Shown in pieces: positions 15,367-26,100 of a stretch of DNA of 64,000 bases (within the stretch, counting starts at the first letter, position 1; every line of letters begins with the position of its first letter). Both the position numbers and the translations under genes were made by a program. Source of the stretch: Neomoorella sulfitireducens (lineage in GTDB: Bacteria; Bacillota; DSM-521; Neomoorellales; Neomoorellaceae). The notes beneath the pieces are model-generated. The model was not told the origin of the DNA and searched no databases. It saw nothing but the letters and a program-made list of their open reading frames with translations. The DNA lies in NCBI RefSeq assembly GCF_024733845.1, contig NZ_JANRHG010000001.1, positions 248,001 to 312,000 on the forward strand. The letters run 5' to 3'.

Positions 15367-18300
15367 CTAACGTATTTTCCGCCGCCTGGCCTCGACTTCA
15401 CGTTGGAGGCGGGACAGCATGTCAGCTACCCGCAACTCGCGCTTCATGCCGCTGGCCAGGCGGCTGGCGGCGTCTACGGCCGCCCGGATCAGGATACGCG
15501 GCGCAAGAAAGCTGGCCGTATCGCCCACGAGCGGCACCCGGCAGTCGAAAAGCAGGTCGCCGGCGACGGATCTCAAGGGTTCCGCCGGTACGACAATAGT
15601 TACCCTCTCACGCTTGACGCATTGAGATTCGATGTCGCGCAGGGCGGTCGAGAAAAGGACATCTTCCCTGTCATGACCGGCCTTGACTTCCAGCAGGTCC
15701 CGGATAACTAATAATGCAAGCATCTCCTGGGCCCGGGCGGCGCGGATGTTTTCCCCTTCAATCCGCCCCGCCGCCAAATAGTGTCCGAACTCTTCCCGGG
15801 CCATCTGCGTGAGCTTTTCCCGCAGCGGTTCTACCTCCTCAGTCCCCAGGGTTTCCCCTTCCGCGAGCTGCAGGTTTTCCACATCCCTCCATGACAGGAC
15901 AAGACGGACCACGCGGCTGCCTCCTGCTTCCCGGCAGGCCGCCGCAAAGCCCACCACTTCAACACCATCCATCCCGGAAACGAGCACGGCCAGCCGCCTT
16001 ACACACCGGGGAAGCTCGAAACTGTTCATGTGTTCTAAAACGCGCTCAAAAACGGGGTCGCCATACGAGGCAAAATGCAAACGCCTGCCATCTCCGGCCA
16101 ACCCTTGCTCGTAAAGCTCCCGGGAAACGGTTAAGACTGCTCCTTCCGGCACGCCCTCAATTCCCGTCAGGGCCAGCACCGGCTTGCCATTTTCACTTTC
16201 GACGGTACACCCCCGACGGCGCAGGTACGACGAACCCTGCAGGGCCTCCCAGATGGCCGCCAGGTTTACCGGCACCGGCCGCCGGTCGGCCACCCTCTCC
16301 AGCCGCATGTAAATCTCATAAAGTTCCTGCGGGTTGATTTCCATGCTCTCCGTGCGCCGGCGCTGTTCCTTAAGCTTCTCGAGGACGCGCGCCTCCAGCT
16401 CCTTCTCGGTTAGCGTGCCCTCGGCCAGCTGGCGAAAATCATCCGGTTCCACCGGCAGCAGGGAAACCTGCTGGGTACCGACAATGAGATTGGCCTCAGC
16501 CAGGCGTGATAGCAGCCGCCCGTATACGATCTCCTCGGCGCTGCCTGTATAACAGAGATTAAGGACATAAACCTCCAGATGCTTCTGGCCGATACGGTCA
16601 ATCCGCCCGATCCGCTGCTCGATTTTCATGGGGTTCCAACCCAGGTCAAAGTTAACGAGGAAGTCGGCGGTCTGCAGGTTCAGGCCTTCTGCCGCGGCGT
16701 CAGTACATACCAGGACGTCGATCTCGCCCTGCAGGAACAGCTCTTTCACCTTTTCGCGGTCTACGGCCACCATGCTGCCTGTATTCGGATCGTAATACTC
16801 GCCCCCGCGCCCGGAATAGGTACCGACGCGCATGCCGGGGTCGGCCTGGCGCAGGCGGGTAACGATGTCCACGAGGGTATCGTAAAAACGGGTAAAGATT
16901 ACGGTCTGGCGAATACGGCCGGTGCGCCGGTCGCGGCGCTGTTCGAGCCTTTTCATAAGTTCCTGCATCTTCGAAGGAAGTTCGGTCAAATCGGCCAAAA
17001 GGTTGAGCATTACCTGCAGCCGTTCCCGCTCCCATTCCAGATCGGCCCTTTTGCGACCTTTAAGAAGCACCTCTGGTACTTCAAGGTCGTCTTCCTCTTC
17101 ACTTTCATAGACCGTCTCTTCCGAAGCGACGGATTCAGCTTTGCCTGCTTCCATCTCGCTCTGGTGCCGCAGGGTAGCTTCAACCCTGGCCAGGCGGCGC
17201 TGGAGCGTCTGGCGCAGGGCGTAGAGGCTGGAAGCGAAGCGCAGCCGCAAAAAGCTCAACAGAAAGCTCAACATCTGCTGCGCCTGGCGGTCGCCGTGGG
17301 CCTTGATCTGCTCGTTCAATCCATTGCAGTATTTTTCCAGCTCATCATAAATACGCTGTTCCAGTGGCGTAAATTCGATCCGGGGCAAGGAGAGGATATG
17401 GCGCCGGGGAAGGTTTTGCTGCAGCCGGCCGCGGTCGCGGTAGATCTCCAGCAACGGCCGGGTGTGGCGGAGCATCACCCGGGAAAGGGGAGAGACGCTG
17501 AATAACAGGCGCAGCATCAACAGGCGGTCCCTGCCCCGGGGAACACGGCCGTACTCCAGCCAACGGTGCAAAGCTATCTGGATGCGCCCGTCAATGACGC
17601 TCTCCTCGATAAAACGCCAGAGCATGGGGTCCTGCCAGCGTACCGCCTTTACTGCCCGCCGCAGGAAGTCCCATTCCAGTTCTCCCGGTTCCCGGCCGTC
17701 CAGCAGGCGGCCCATGATATCATAATACTGCAGGGTCAGGGACGGGTCGTACTGGAAGGCGCCCACCCGATTGGTCAGGGCCAGGAGGTCGCATACTTCC
17801 ACCGGATGGATCTGCATAGGAGTGGCCGTGGCCAGCCACAGGGCGCGTGCCCTGGGGCGCAGGTAATCCCTGGCAGCTTTATAGAGATTACCATAGTCCG
17901 GGTGTACCCCGCAGCCGGCCGCAGGATTATGCCGCCGCAGGGCATGGGCTTCATCCACCAGGGCGATGTCGAAGGGCGCCGCCAGGGCAAGGGCCTCTGC
18001 CCGCTCACGACGATAAAAGAGCCCCGTGGATATGATCACCAGGTCCGGTTCGTAAAGGGATCTTGCCGGCCGCGTTTCTTCCACCGGGAAGATATATTCG
18101 TGGGCGGTTTCCGGCGTGGTGCGCGCCAAGCCGAAGGAAAGCAGCATCTTCGCCGCCATCTGGCGGTGCCACTGCCGGGTAAGGCTCGCCGGCGCGGCAA
18201 TGAGGATGCGTTTCACCAGGCCCGCCAGGTACAGGGAACGAAAGGCCAGCCCCGCCTCGATGGTCTTCCCCAGGCCAACCTCGTCACCCAAAATGTAGGA

Positions 18301-19263
18301 ATAGGGCCAGGTTTCAACCAGCCGGCGCACCACGATGGCCTGGTGGGGCCACGGCTCTACAGGTGCGGTCTCCATGCCCACAAAGCGGCCGCCCGGCATC
18401 TTCGGCGCGTCGCGCAAGACGGCGAAGCGCAGCCGCTCCATGGCCGCAGGCGGTGGTACCGTTCCCGCCGCAGCCCTGGTACCGTCCACCTCTACCGGGA
18501 AGTCAATCCCTTCCGCGAAGCGGATCAAGCGGCGCCGCACGGCTTCCGGCAGGGTCAGCACCGGCAGGTGGGGGACATTACCTTGCCACAGGTTTTCAAA
18601 GGCCTCTACAGCTTCGTCGACCCGCCGGCGGTCCGTATCGCCCCACCAATCGCAGTGGACGTCAATATTTTCTGCGTTCAGGATCAGGGCCGTCTTTGAT
18701 TCATTCAGCGTCCCGGTCCCGTACATCCGGTTGCCAAACTCGTCGTAAAGGACAAACCACTTTTCGTGGACATAGCCGTCGTCAACGGCATCCAGGGCCA
18801 GGGGTTCACCGGTTTCTTTATGCACGCGGAAGGCCACCCGCACCTCAAGATAGCCGTGGGCCACCATCCAGGCAAGCAGCATTACGCCGTTGCGCACCCC
18901 TTCCGGCCAGGAAGCCTCTCCCTCAAGCTCGCCGTTTAACCTTGCCGCCAGCCGCTCCCTGTCCCCGGCCAGGATGGCCCGCACGTCTTCGGGGTCCAGG
19001 TAGGCGCCGACAATGAGGCGCATTTTTCCCTGGTGGCCGACAAAAGCCGAAAACCCCATCGAGGCGGCGGCCAGGGACGACGATCGAAAATAACCGGCCA
19101 CCCGGTCGTAGCGCACCGCCAGGCTCAGGGCGGGCACATAGAAATCGTGCAGCATGTCGAGGGGGCGGCCGTCAATAAGGGTAGAAGACGTCCGGTAGGA
19201 CAGGAGCCAGGATCGGGACCGCAGGCCCTTACCTTGCGAAGGGTTTTCCATGAGCTCGGGCAT
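15367..19263 (-). CDS. PLD-domain SNF2-type helicase, defence-like
   Basis: A 1298-residue two-part protein. Residues about 40-210 form a phospholipase D-like domain, with one HxK-type motif (VHEKWFVLYDE, then GTGTLNESK) as in PLD nucleases. From about 300 a superfamily 2 SNF2-like motor follows: GDEVGLGKTIEAG (Walker A), LVDEAHALRR (DEAH box), LATATPM (motif III), AAEGLNLQ and EQRIGRIDRIGQ (motifs V and VI). A charged coiled-coil insert lies between the motor lobes, and a C-terminal region of about 350 residues is unrecognised. It is the last gene of the island operon, 36 bases after the methyltransferase. I infer DNA translocation with possible cleavage of non-self DNA. Confidence 0.88.
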   Translation of the reverse strand: MPELMENPSQGKGLRSRSWLLSYRTSSTLIDGRPLDMLHDFYVPALSLAVRYDRVAGYFRSSSLAAASMGFSAFVGHQGKMRLIVGAYLDPEDVRAILAGDRERLAARLNGELEGEASWPEGVRNGVMLLAWMVAHGYLEVRVAFRVHKETGEPLALDAVDDGYVHEKWFVLYDEFGNRMYGTGTLNESKTALILNAENIDVHCDWWGDTDRRRVDEAVEAFENLWQGNVPHLPVLTLPEAVRRRLIRFAEGIDFPVEVDGTRAAAGTVPPPAAMERLRFAVLRDAPKMPGGRFVGMETAPVEPWPHQAIVVRRLVETWPYSYILGDEVGLGKTIEAGLAFRSLYLAGLVKRILIAAPASLTRQWHRQMAAKMLLSFGLARTTPETAHEYIFPVEETRPARSLYEPDLVIISTGLFYRRERAEALALAAPFDIALVDEAHALRRHNPAAGCGVHPDYGNLYKAARDYLRPRARALWLATATPMQIHPVEVCDLLALTNRVGAFQYDPSLTLQYYDIMGRLLDGREPGELEWDFLRRAVKAVRWQDPMLWRFIEESVIDGRIQIALHRWLEYGRVPRGRDRLLMLRLLFSVSPLSRVMLRHTRPLLEIYRDRGRLQQNLPRRHILSLPRIEFTPLEQRIYDELEKYCNGLNEQIKAHGDRQAQQMLSFLLSFLRLRFASSLYALRQTLQRRLARVEATLRHQSEMEAGKAESVASEETVYESEEEDDLEVPEVLLKGRKRADLEWERERLQVMLNLLADLTELPSKMQELMKRLEQRRDRRTGRIRQTVIFTRFYDTLVDIVTRLRQADPGMRVGTYSGRGGEYYDPNTGSMVAVDREKVKELFLQGEIDVLVCTDAAAEGLNLQTADFLVNFDLGWNPMKIEQRIGRIDRIGQKHLEVYVLNLCYTGSAEEIVYGRLLSRLAEANLIVGTQQVSLLPVEPDDFRQLAEGTLTEKELEARVLEKLKEQRRRTESMEINPQELYEIYMRLERVADRRPVPVNLAAIWEALQGSSYLRRRGCTVESENGKPVLALTGIEGVPEGAVLTVSRELYEQGLAGDGRRLHFASYGDPVFERVLEHMNSFELPRCVRRLAVLVSGMDGVEVVGFAAACREAGGSRVVRLVLSWRDVENLQLAEGETLGTEEVEPLREKLTQMAREEFGHYLAAGRIEGENIRAARAQEMLALLVIRDLLEVKAGHDREDVLFSTALRDIESQCVKRERVTIVVPAEPLRSVAGDLLFDCRVPLVGDTASFLAPRILIRAAVDAASRLASGMKRELRVADMLSRLQREVEARRRKIR

Positions 19264-19299
19264 CAGCTATCTCCCCACACTTACTGGTATCCGGATGTT

Positions 19300-22200
19300 C
19301 TACTGCAAGCCGAAGAGAATGGCCTCCGCTTCCCGGCGCAGCTTTTCGTCGGCCGCCTGCGCCGCCCAGACGGAAAGGAGATCGCGGAGCACCTGCTCCC
19401 GTCCCCCGGCATGCTGGGCCAGATAGGCGCGGGCGAGGGGCACATCGCCTTCCCGGTAAGCGAGGAGCAAACCGTGGAGAAGGTCCCACTCGGTCTGCGG
19501 GTTTTCAAGCCGCTTCCTGTCGCGCTCCTCCGGCCGGGCCAGGCGCAGCTTCGAGCCCCGGCGGATGAGGGGCGCGTGGTAGCCGCCGTCCCCGGCAGCG
19601 GCGCGCCCGGTACGGCCGCCGCGGCTTTCGTCGTTGATGCCGATCATGCGGCCGCTGACGGTATACCCGCCCGCCCTGGCCTCCAGGCTGATATTGAGGG
19701 AACGAGAGAGGTTCAGGGCCTCATCATAGGGAAATTCGGCCAGGCTGAATATGCCGTAGAGGGTGAGGGCCATGGCGGCTTCCGGGTTCAGGTCTTCCAC
19801 CCGCAGGCGTCCCCCTGTCAAGCGAGTGATCTGGTACTGGGCAACGACGGCGCTGGCCTCGTTCATGGCGCGGGTGGGGCTGACCGGCTCGTCGCCGTCC
19901 AGCACCGGCCAGTGCTGGGAAAGCACATGCAGGGCGCGGCCGTAACCGGCCACCATCTCGTCCACCGGGTTGAGGTGAAGGGGGGCGAACTCTTCCAGGG
20001 CCCGGCGCACGGCCTCGCGCACCAGCCGGGCCACCCCGGTGCCGCCGAAGCCGCTCCAGGTGGCGGGTTTACCGTCCTTTACCTCCCGCTTGCGGCAGGT
20101 CAGGAAGATAGAGCTGGCCGCGGCAGCCATGCCTTTCTGATGGATGGACTCTGCCGCCTCCGACTCCACCGGCAGCGAAGACGTGATCGTCCAGCCGCTC
20201 TCTATTAACGAGCGTGTCAAAGCCTCCCAGGCCTCCTGGGTCTTGTGGGTGAACATAATCGTCATGATGCCGTCATCTTTGAGGACCCGGCGGCACTCGG
20301 CGAAGATCTCGCCCATCAGGCGCTCGTACTCCCTGGCCGCCCCGGCGGCCGACCCGTCCCGGGCGGGATTGGCCACGGCCTCGTCCGTCTTGTTGGTAAG
20401 CCGCCGCCGGAACAGCTCTGGGTACAAGTCGTGGAGGGTGCGTCGCTGCCAGACGTAGAAGTAGTCGGACAGCTCCGCGTACTGGACGTTGTTGTAGTAG
20501 GGGGGGTCGATGCAGATGAGGTCCACGGAAGCATCCGGCAGGTCCAGGCTGGCGGCCGTGCCGCAGCGGATGGTCACCGGCGGGGCGGCGCCGTTAAGGC
20601 GATCATGCAGCGGCGCCACCAGCTCGGCGATGCCGGCGTAGGCGTCCAAAACCTGGGCCAGGGCCCAGGCCGCTCCGGAATTGGGGCCGGTAAAGATCAT
20701 TTCGCCGAATGTCCACTTTATTGAAAAGTCATGGCGCCCAAAGGTACCTTTTACTATACCACGGGTGTATTCCCAGCGTGTTTGCTTGCTGTTATAATCA
20801 AGCCCTTTATCGACCATAAATTGAAGGTACGTGACTACGGCGCGGCCGCGTTCCTGGCCGAGTTCCTTTAAGATTTCAGGTTTGAGGCGGTTGAGCTCCC
20901 CGACCAGGATGAGGTGCCCCAGGAGCTGGCGCGGGGTGAACATATCGCACCAGCGCGTCATGCCGTATATAACAGGACGCATGTCGTTGCCCGGAGGAAA
21001 ACTTTCCGTAGGAATAAGCCCCTGCTGCTCCCACTCAGGCCAGCGTTCGGCGAGGCGCTTTTCGGCCTTGGCCAGGGCCGCCAGGTCCCGCTCGTTGGGC
21101 GGCCGGAAGAAGCGCACCTTCTCGGTCTTAATTTCCCCGGCCCTCTCGCCGCTGGCATAGCGCTGCGGCCTGCCGTATTTATCCAGCTTGGGCTGGTAGC
21201 GCACGGCCGCGACGCAGTAAAGGCGGTCCTGCCATTTGCCGTGGGGCGATTCTCCCCGCGCCTGGGCTTTAATCTCGTCGGCGGGAATGGCCTGGCGGCA
21301 GTGGACGCATAAGCCGACGCCGTCCTTCACCGTCGCGAAGTCCGGGTCCTCGCCGTTGGGCCCCCGGTTGCCCCTGACGCGGTAGATCTCAAAGCGGACC
21401 TTCCCGCCCCTTTTGCGGCCGTCGGGGACGATCCGCACGCCCCACTTATCGCCTTCCTTAGAGAGCCAGCAGGTGTTCAACAGCGGCGCCTCGCCGCCGC
21501 AGTGGGGACAGGTGACCTGGCGGCAATAAAGTAGTCCTATTTGATCCTGTTCATTCCCATCAAACTGGGAAACGACTTCCGGGCACTTACTGCAATGTCG
21601 CCTTAGATGCTCCAATTCTTCCCTGGGAAGCGGCGAAAAAGGCGTCACATCAGACATCTGCTGTTCGACGTGCGTAACCAAACGGTTGCCCCATTTCTCC
21701 AGGTCTTTGATCAAGTCAAACCCAAACCTTGCCGGGTAGTCAAGAGTAGCGTATAGTATTACAACAGCAACAGGGTTTAATTCGTTGGCAATAACTCTAT
21801 GCCCGAGGCGCATGGCCTCAAACGGGATAGAACCACCTCCTGCCGTGGGATCAAGCACTGTCAACGGTTCATTCACTGGAGCTGGATGGTGCGCATAAGC
21901 TCGACCATATGCGTACAAATCTTCATCGTCCCATTTAATGACAGATCCTAAAATGCTCTTTACACGTTCCGACTTGGCAAACTCGATTCGCTCATTCACA
22001 TGGGCCGGATCCGCAGCTACCCGCTGGACCGGGAGGTGATCGCCTTTTTCAGGCCAGGGCTGCGGCAGCGGCTGCGACTCCCGAACCCAACGTTCGATCA
22101 CCGGATGGCTGCGAAGGCTCGGGTCGGCGTTGCAGAGCTTTTGAATAATCTCCCGGTTTTTAGCACGTCGTTCCTGCTCCTTTTCCATTGCCCGTATGAT

Positions 22201-22554
22201 CGCTTCATCGACCGGCAGCCACTCGACCCCAGTCCTGTCGGTTTCCACGCGGCTTAAGATTTGCCCGGTAAGGATCCACGGCTCGCCGTTCACTATTGCC
22301 TGCACTTTCTCGATGCCGAGCTGGCGCAGGAACCAGTCCGGGTCCGTCCCGGCGGGCAGGAGGGAGGCGAGGATGGCGGCCCGGCTCGGCACAAGGGGCC
22401 GCCGCGCCCACCAGACGTGGAGAAAATAAAGAGGCGGGAGGGCGGAACTGGCGCCGCGTTCCCTCTGGGTCTCGGCGCCGACCTGGTGGCAGGGAAAACC
22501 TGCTTCGATGAGACGGACGTCAGTCCTGGCTTTACCGTTCTGCATTACCATCAT
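19300..22554 (-). CDS. DUF1156-type DNA methyltransferase with zinc clusters
   Basis: A 1084-residue protein. The N-terminus (RLIEAGFPCHQVGAET, WWARRPLVPSRAAIL) is the DUF1156 block. LDPTAGGGSIPFEAMRLG is the AdoMet-binding motif I, and ICIDPPYYNNVQY is the DPPY catalytic motif of amino-methyltransferases. Between them lie Cys clusters (CSKCPEVV; CRQVTCPHCGGE; CVHC), probably zinc ribbons. The order, motif I before DPPY across a long insert, is unusual but normal for this family. The gene starts 2 bases after the 207-residue gene. I infer N6-adenine or N4-cytosine methylation marking self DNA; target unknown. Confidence 0.88.
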   Translation of the reverse strand: MMVMQNGKARTDVRLIEAGFPCHQVGAETQRERGASSALPPLYFLHVWWARRPLVPSRAAILASLLPAGTDPDWFLRQLGIEKVQAIVNGEPWILTGQILSRVETDRTGVEWLPVDEAIIRAMEKEQERRAKNREIIQKLCNADPSLRSHPVIERWVRESQPLPQPWPEKGDHLPVQRVAADPAHVNERIEFAKSERVKSILGSVIKWDDEDLYAYGRAYAHHPAPVNEPLTVLDPTAGGGSIPFEAMRLGHRVIANELNPVAVVILYATLDYPARFGFDLIKDLEKWGNRLVTHVEQQMSDVTPFSPLPREELEHLRRHCSKCPEVVSQFDGNEQDQIGLLYCRQVTCPHCGGEAPLLNTCWLSKEGDKWGVRIVPDGRKRGGKVRFEIYRVRGNRGPNGEDPDFATVKDGVGLCVHCRQAIPADEIKAQARGESPHGKWQDRLYCVAAVRYQPKLDKYGRPQRYASGERAGEIKTEKVRFFRPPNERDLAALAKAEKRLAERWPEWEQQGLIPTESFPPGNDMRPVIYGMTRWCDMFTPRQLLGHLILVGELNRLKPEILKELGQERGRAVVTYLQFMVDKGLDYNSKQTRWEYTRGIVKGTFGRHDFSIKWTFGEMIFTGPNSGAAWALAQVLDAYAGIAELVAPLHDRLNGAAPPVTIRCGTAASLDLPDASVDLICIDPPYYNNVQYAELSDYFYVWQRRTLHDLYPELFRRRLTNKTDEAVANPARDGSAAGAAREYERLMGEIFAECRRVLKDDGIMTIMFTHKTQEAWEALTRSLIESGWTITSSLPVESEAAESIHQKGMAAAASSIFLTCRKREVKDGKPATWSGFGGTGVARLVREAVRRALEEFAPLHLNPVDEMVAGYGRALHVLSQHWPVLDGDEPVSPTRAMNEASAVVAQYQITRLTGGRLRVEDLNPEAAMALTLYGIFSLAEFPYDEALNLSRSLNISLEARAGGYTVSGRMIGINDESRGGRTGRAAAGDGGYHAPLIRRGSKLRLARPEERDRKRLENPQTEWDLLHGLLLAYREGDVPLARAYLAQHAGGREQVLRDLLSVWAAQAADEKLRREAEAILFGLQ

Positions 22555-22556
22555 CC

Positions 22557-23180
22557 CTACCTGCGCAGCTTCTCAAGAAGTTGCAGGATCGCCTTGTCGC
22601 CGGGCTGGCCGCCCAGCATGATGCGCATGCCGGCCAGCGCCCAGCGGTTAGCCGCCTCGCCGTACTGGGTTCCCCGCGTCAGCCAGTAGGCGGCTTCCTC
22701 GCGACTGAAACGCGCCACGCGCCAGGCCATGAGCTCGACGCGGTCCATTTCCTTTACCCTTTCCTGGAGTTTAAAAATAAGGGCCAGCTTTACGCCTGCT
22801 TCCTCATCCAAAGGGAGGTTACCCCGGAAGGAAATGCGGCCATTGCCAAGGAACCGCTGCAGCTCCAGGGGGATCCCGGCCGCGTCGCAGACGCCGCCGA
22901 TAATGGTGCGGATTACGGGCAAACAGCGGCGCAGGGGCTGGCCGTACAGGCATCCCCGCTCTTTGAGGGCTGTTTTGCCCGCAGCCCCGCCGTTTTTCTG
23001 CCGGTCCTCCCCGGGGTTCAAGCGCTCCTTGACCACCAGTACGGGAATGGGTTTATCTTTAAATTCGGTTACCCGCAAGATCCAGGGGGCCTGCAGCAAA
23101 AGAGGCCGGATGCGATGCTGGAAATCCCGTTCCAGCTCCAGGGGATCGGTCGGCTTTTGCTTTTTCGTCATATTAATCAC
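22557..23180 (-). CDS. unrecognised 207-residue protein of the island operon
   Basis: I do not recognise this family with certainty. The start is a GTG whose GTGA overlaps the stop of the DUF499 gene; an ATG three codons in (23171) is the alternative. The protein begins MTKKQKPTDPLELERDFQHR, is rich in charged residues, and ends in an alpha-helical segment with AYWLTRGTQYGEAANRWALAG and a Leu/Lys/Arg tail. There are no membrane segments, Cys clusters or obvious catalytic motifs. Its fixed, overlapping place between the ATPase and methyltransferase suggests a structural or adaptor subunit of the same system. Confidence 0.6.
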   Translation of the reverse strand: MINMTKKQKPTDPLELERDFQHRIRPLLLQAPWILRVTEFKDKPIPVLVVKERLNPGEDRQKNGGAAGKTALKERGCLYGQPLRRCLPVIRTIIGGVCDAAGIPLELQRFLGNGRISFRGNLPLDEEAGVKLALIFKLQERVKEMDRVELMAWRVARFSREEAAYWLTRGTQYGEAANRWALAGMRIMLGGQPGDKAILQLLEKLRR

Positions 23181-26100
23181 TCGCTACCTTTATCTGCCGA
23201 ACTAACTTTCTTTAACTCTTTGATAAAGGGGCAATCGTCGTCAGGATTTTCGATTTCCAGGAAGGCCTCTGTACGTTCTCCTTTGGTGACAACACCCGCC
23301 AGCACCTCAAAAAGCTCCCCCAGGGCATTCACCGATCCCGGGGTGACATCGGTGAGCTCTATGCGCATGAGCCCCCCCTCCGGAAGCTTAAGATCCAATA
23401 ACTCCAACATTTTAATAGTCGTCCTGGCGCCCCGGTTATAGATGCTGCCCAGCCGCCCCAGCAAGGGCAAAATTTTTTCCGTGCCTTCCCGGCCCTCCAG
23501 GGTAAGGGTTTGGCCGCTAGCTTTAAGCCACCCCCGTTCAGCCGCTTTTGCCGGCGTGATCAGCACATCACCATCCTGGGGGGTATAAAGGACGGCAGCG
23601 GGCCCCTGGATGAGTTCGGGCTTTTCTTGCTGGTCCGGCGTGCCGCGAAAGGCCAGCAGGCGGCCCTTCTTAACCAGGTTCACCACAGCCTCCTGGAAGT
23701 CTCGTTCCGGGATTTCCCCGTATTTTTCGGTCAGGTTTTCGGCAACTTCCTCTATCTTGACCGCCCCGCTGCCGCTTACCGTGTAGAAAACGTCATCACC
23801 CATCTTGTCAGGATCAGGCCGGCGGGCGGCTATCCAGCCGCGCTGGTTTGCCCCCTGGACGGTAATGAGACCATAGCCTTCGGCAGCCAGGTTGACCCCC
23901 ATGGGTATGCCGTTCTCCTGGTGGTAAAATTCAGCCGGCTTCAGGCTGTCTGCCGCGCCCATGCGGTAAACGCACCATACGCCCTTCTGCACCCCGGCGC
24001 GGATAATTTGCTCGAAAACGGCCGCATTCTCCAGTACCGGCCAGTTGCGCACGCAGGCGAAGTTATCCCGCAGTTTGGCCAGGGTTATGGTATCACCGTG
24101 GTCAAAGAAGAGCTTGCTTAAATTTATAAGGTCCGCATGGGTGGTATTGCTGGCGGTGAGAATCTCGCCATCTTTGATTAAGATTTCGCGGATTTGCTCT
24201 ATGAAAGGCAGGCCACCCTCGCCGCCAGCCGTCTTGAGGTCGCGGCGGATAATATGCCCTCCTGCTCCCGGGTAGTAGAAGCGGGTATAGATACCGGCAA
24301 CGGTGGTGACCAAGCCCTGCTCCCGCTCACTGAAACGTTTTTGGAAATCTTCTTCCGCCAGCCGGCGGGGGTTGAGCCCGTAGCTCTGGGGCCTGTCGCT
24401 CAAGAGGCGCATGGCCAGGACCTGGCGGGCGATAGTTTCGATACGCTGGCGTGCTTCTTGTGCCTGGGCACCTCGATTTGCGAATAACTCTCCCTCATCA
24501 CTCATTCCTTGAACAGTGACGGTTTCGGGAACCAGGAGAAAAATGAGGTTCTGCTGTAGCCGGGGTGTATTAACCCCCCTGGTAGTTACCATAGCCTCAA
24601 CATCAATGGTTTCGGCACCAGGGGCGACGACCCCCAGCACGGGCCTGCCTTTGCCGTCGGGCAAATGTTCCGGCAGCGCGACGTCGTGTTCTATATGGAA
24701 CAAGCCTGAACCGCCGGTGATGATCTTGCGCGCCGTAGCTTCAAGGAGCTCCTGGACCTGTCCTGCGGTGATGGTATTGCGGATCCTGGCAAGGATGTTG
24801 TTAATCGTCGGCTCGGGGCTGGCAAAATATTTCCCTTGCTCGTAGCGAAGGTAAAAGGCGCTTTCGTTTATCTCTTCTAAGGCCATGCGTACCTGGGGCG
24901 GCGTCAGGCCGGGAAAGGATACGGCGAACAGGGCCTCGGCCTCGGTGAGGCCGAAGATTTTGGAGTCCAGGCCCTCTTCGCGCCCCACCAGGCTGTGAAG
25001 AAAGACCGTCTTCCAGGTGTACTCGTAAAGGGGATGGCCCTCCGGGTGCGGGTTGCGCCGGTCGGCAAGCTCGGCATTGCTACGGCCGCCCTCGAGGGTA
25101 CCCGTATCGACGCCGCCCACGTCCGCATTAAGGACGAAAAGCAGGTCGGAGCTACCGGTACGGCCGAGGATCTCATTGACCACCCTGTCCGAGCGCAGGT
25201 CAAGGTGACAGGCGTGGATCATGGGAACGGCCTGCTGTTTTTGCCACAGGCTGCGAACGGCCAGGGCCAATACCCGTAGAACGCCGCGCGTGCCCTGGAA
25301 GTTCTCGGCGCTGGCCAGCTTGTTATTCAGGAAATCTATCAAGGTAGGATGGAAGGGATAGTTGGCAGTCATCCGGCCCAAAAAATCATCGCTGGTAGCC
25401 TCCTGGGGAAGCATGGCAGCGTTGCGGCGGTACATGGCAATATATTCTTTCGCCATTTCCCTGGCAGCTTCGCTGTCTATGGATAAAAAAAGCCGCTTGG
25501 CCAGTACGGAAGCGATCTCGGCGGCATGCACCGGCGTAACCTGGACGGCGTCGCGGGCCACTACGCTGGCTACGCCCTTGACGGCTTTTTCGCCAATCCC
25601 CAGGGCATCATCTTCACTGACCTCTTCGCCGCGCACCTGGCTAACGAGCTTAGCTAAATGCTCCGTCTGGCGGGCAAAGGCATCGGTGGCGCTGGCCAGG
25701 GTAAGAATAACCGCGATGCCGGGATGATTGCGGGCATAGCCGTGCAGCCCCATTAGAAAGGCTGCAAGCTGGTTGGCCCCGTCGGGCCGGGCCGCTTCCA
25801 GGCGGGCCGCGTACTGGGCCAGCTCATCCAGCATGATAATGGCCTTCCGCCCTCCCAGCACCCTCGCAAAATACGTCTTGCCGGGTGCGGCATAGGAGCC
25901 GGTCTCTTCTTCCACCTGGCGGTAGAGCTCCTCGCCACCGATTTGATAGGCAATCTCTCCCCATAGGGTGTAGGGCACCAGGTCATTACCTTTCGGTTTA
26001 TGTACCGGGATCTCGTCCCCGGCCACGCCGACGACGGCCAGTGAACCGGGCGCCGGGAGGAATTGCGGGTCGAGAAAATCTCGAACGACGTCGCGCAGCG

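Noticed and set aside
17566-18699. Long open frame (377 codons) on the plus strand opposite the helicase
   Set aside because: It is an antisense shadow in GC-rich coding DNA; the minus-strand frame has full helicase motifs, and this one has no family features or ribosome-binding site.
19033-20208. 391-codon plus-strand frame opposite the helicase and methylase
   Set aside because: It crosses two real minus-strand genes and their junction; its composition is that of a shadow frame.
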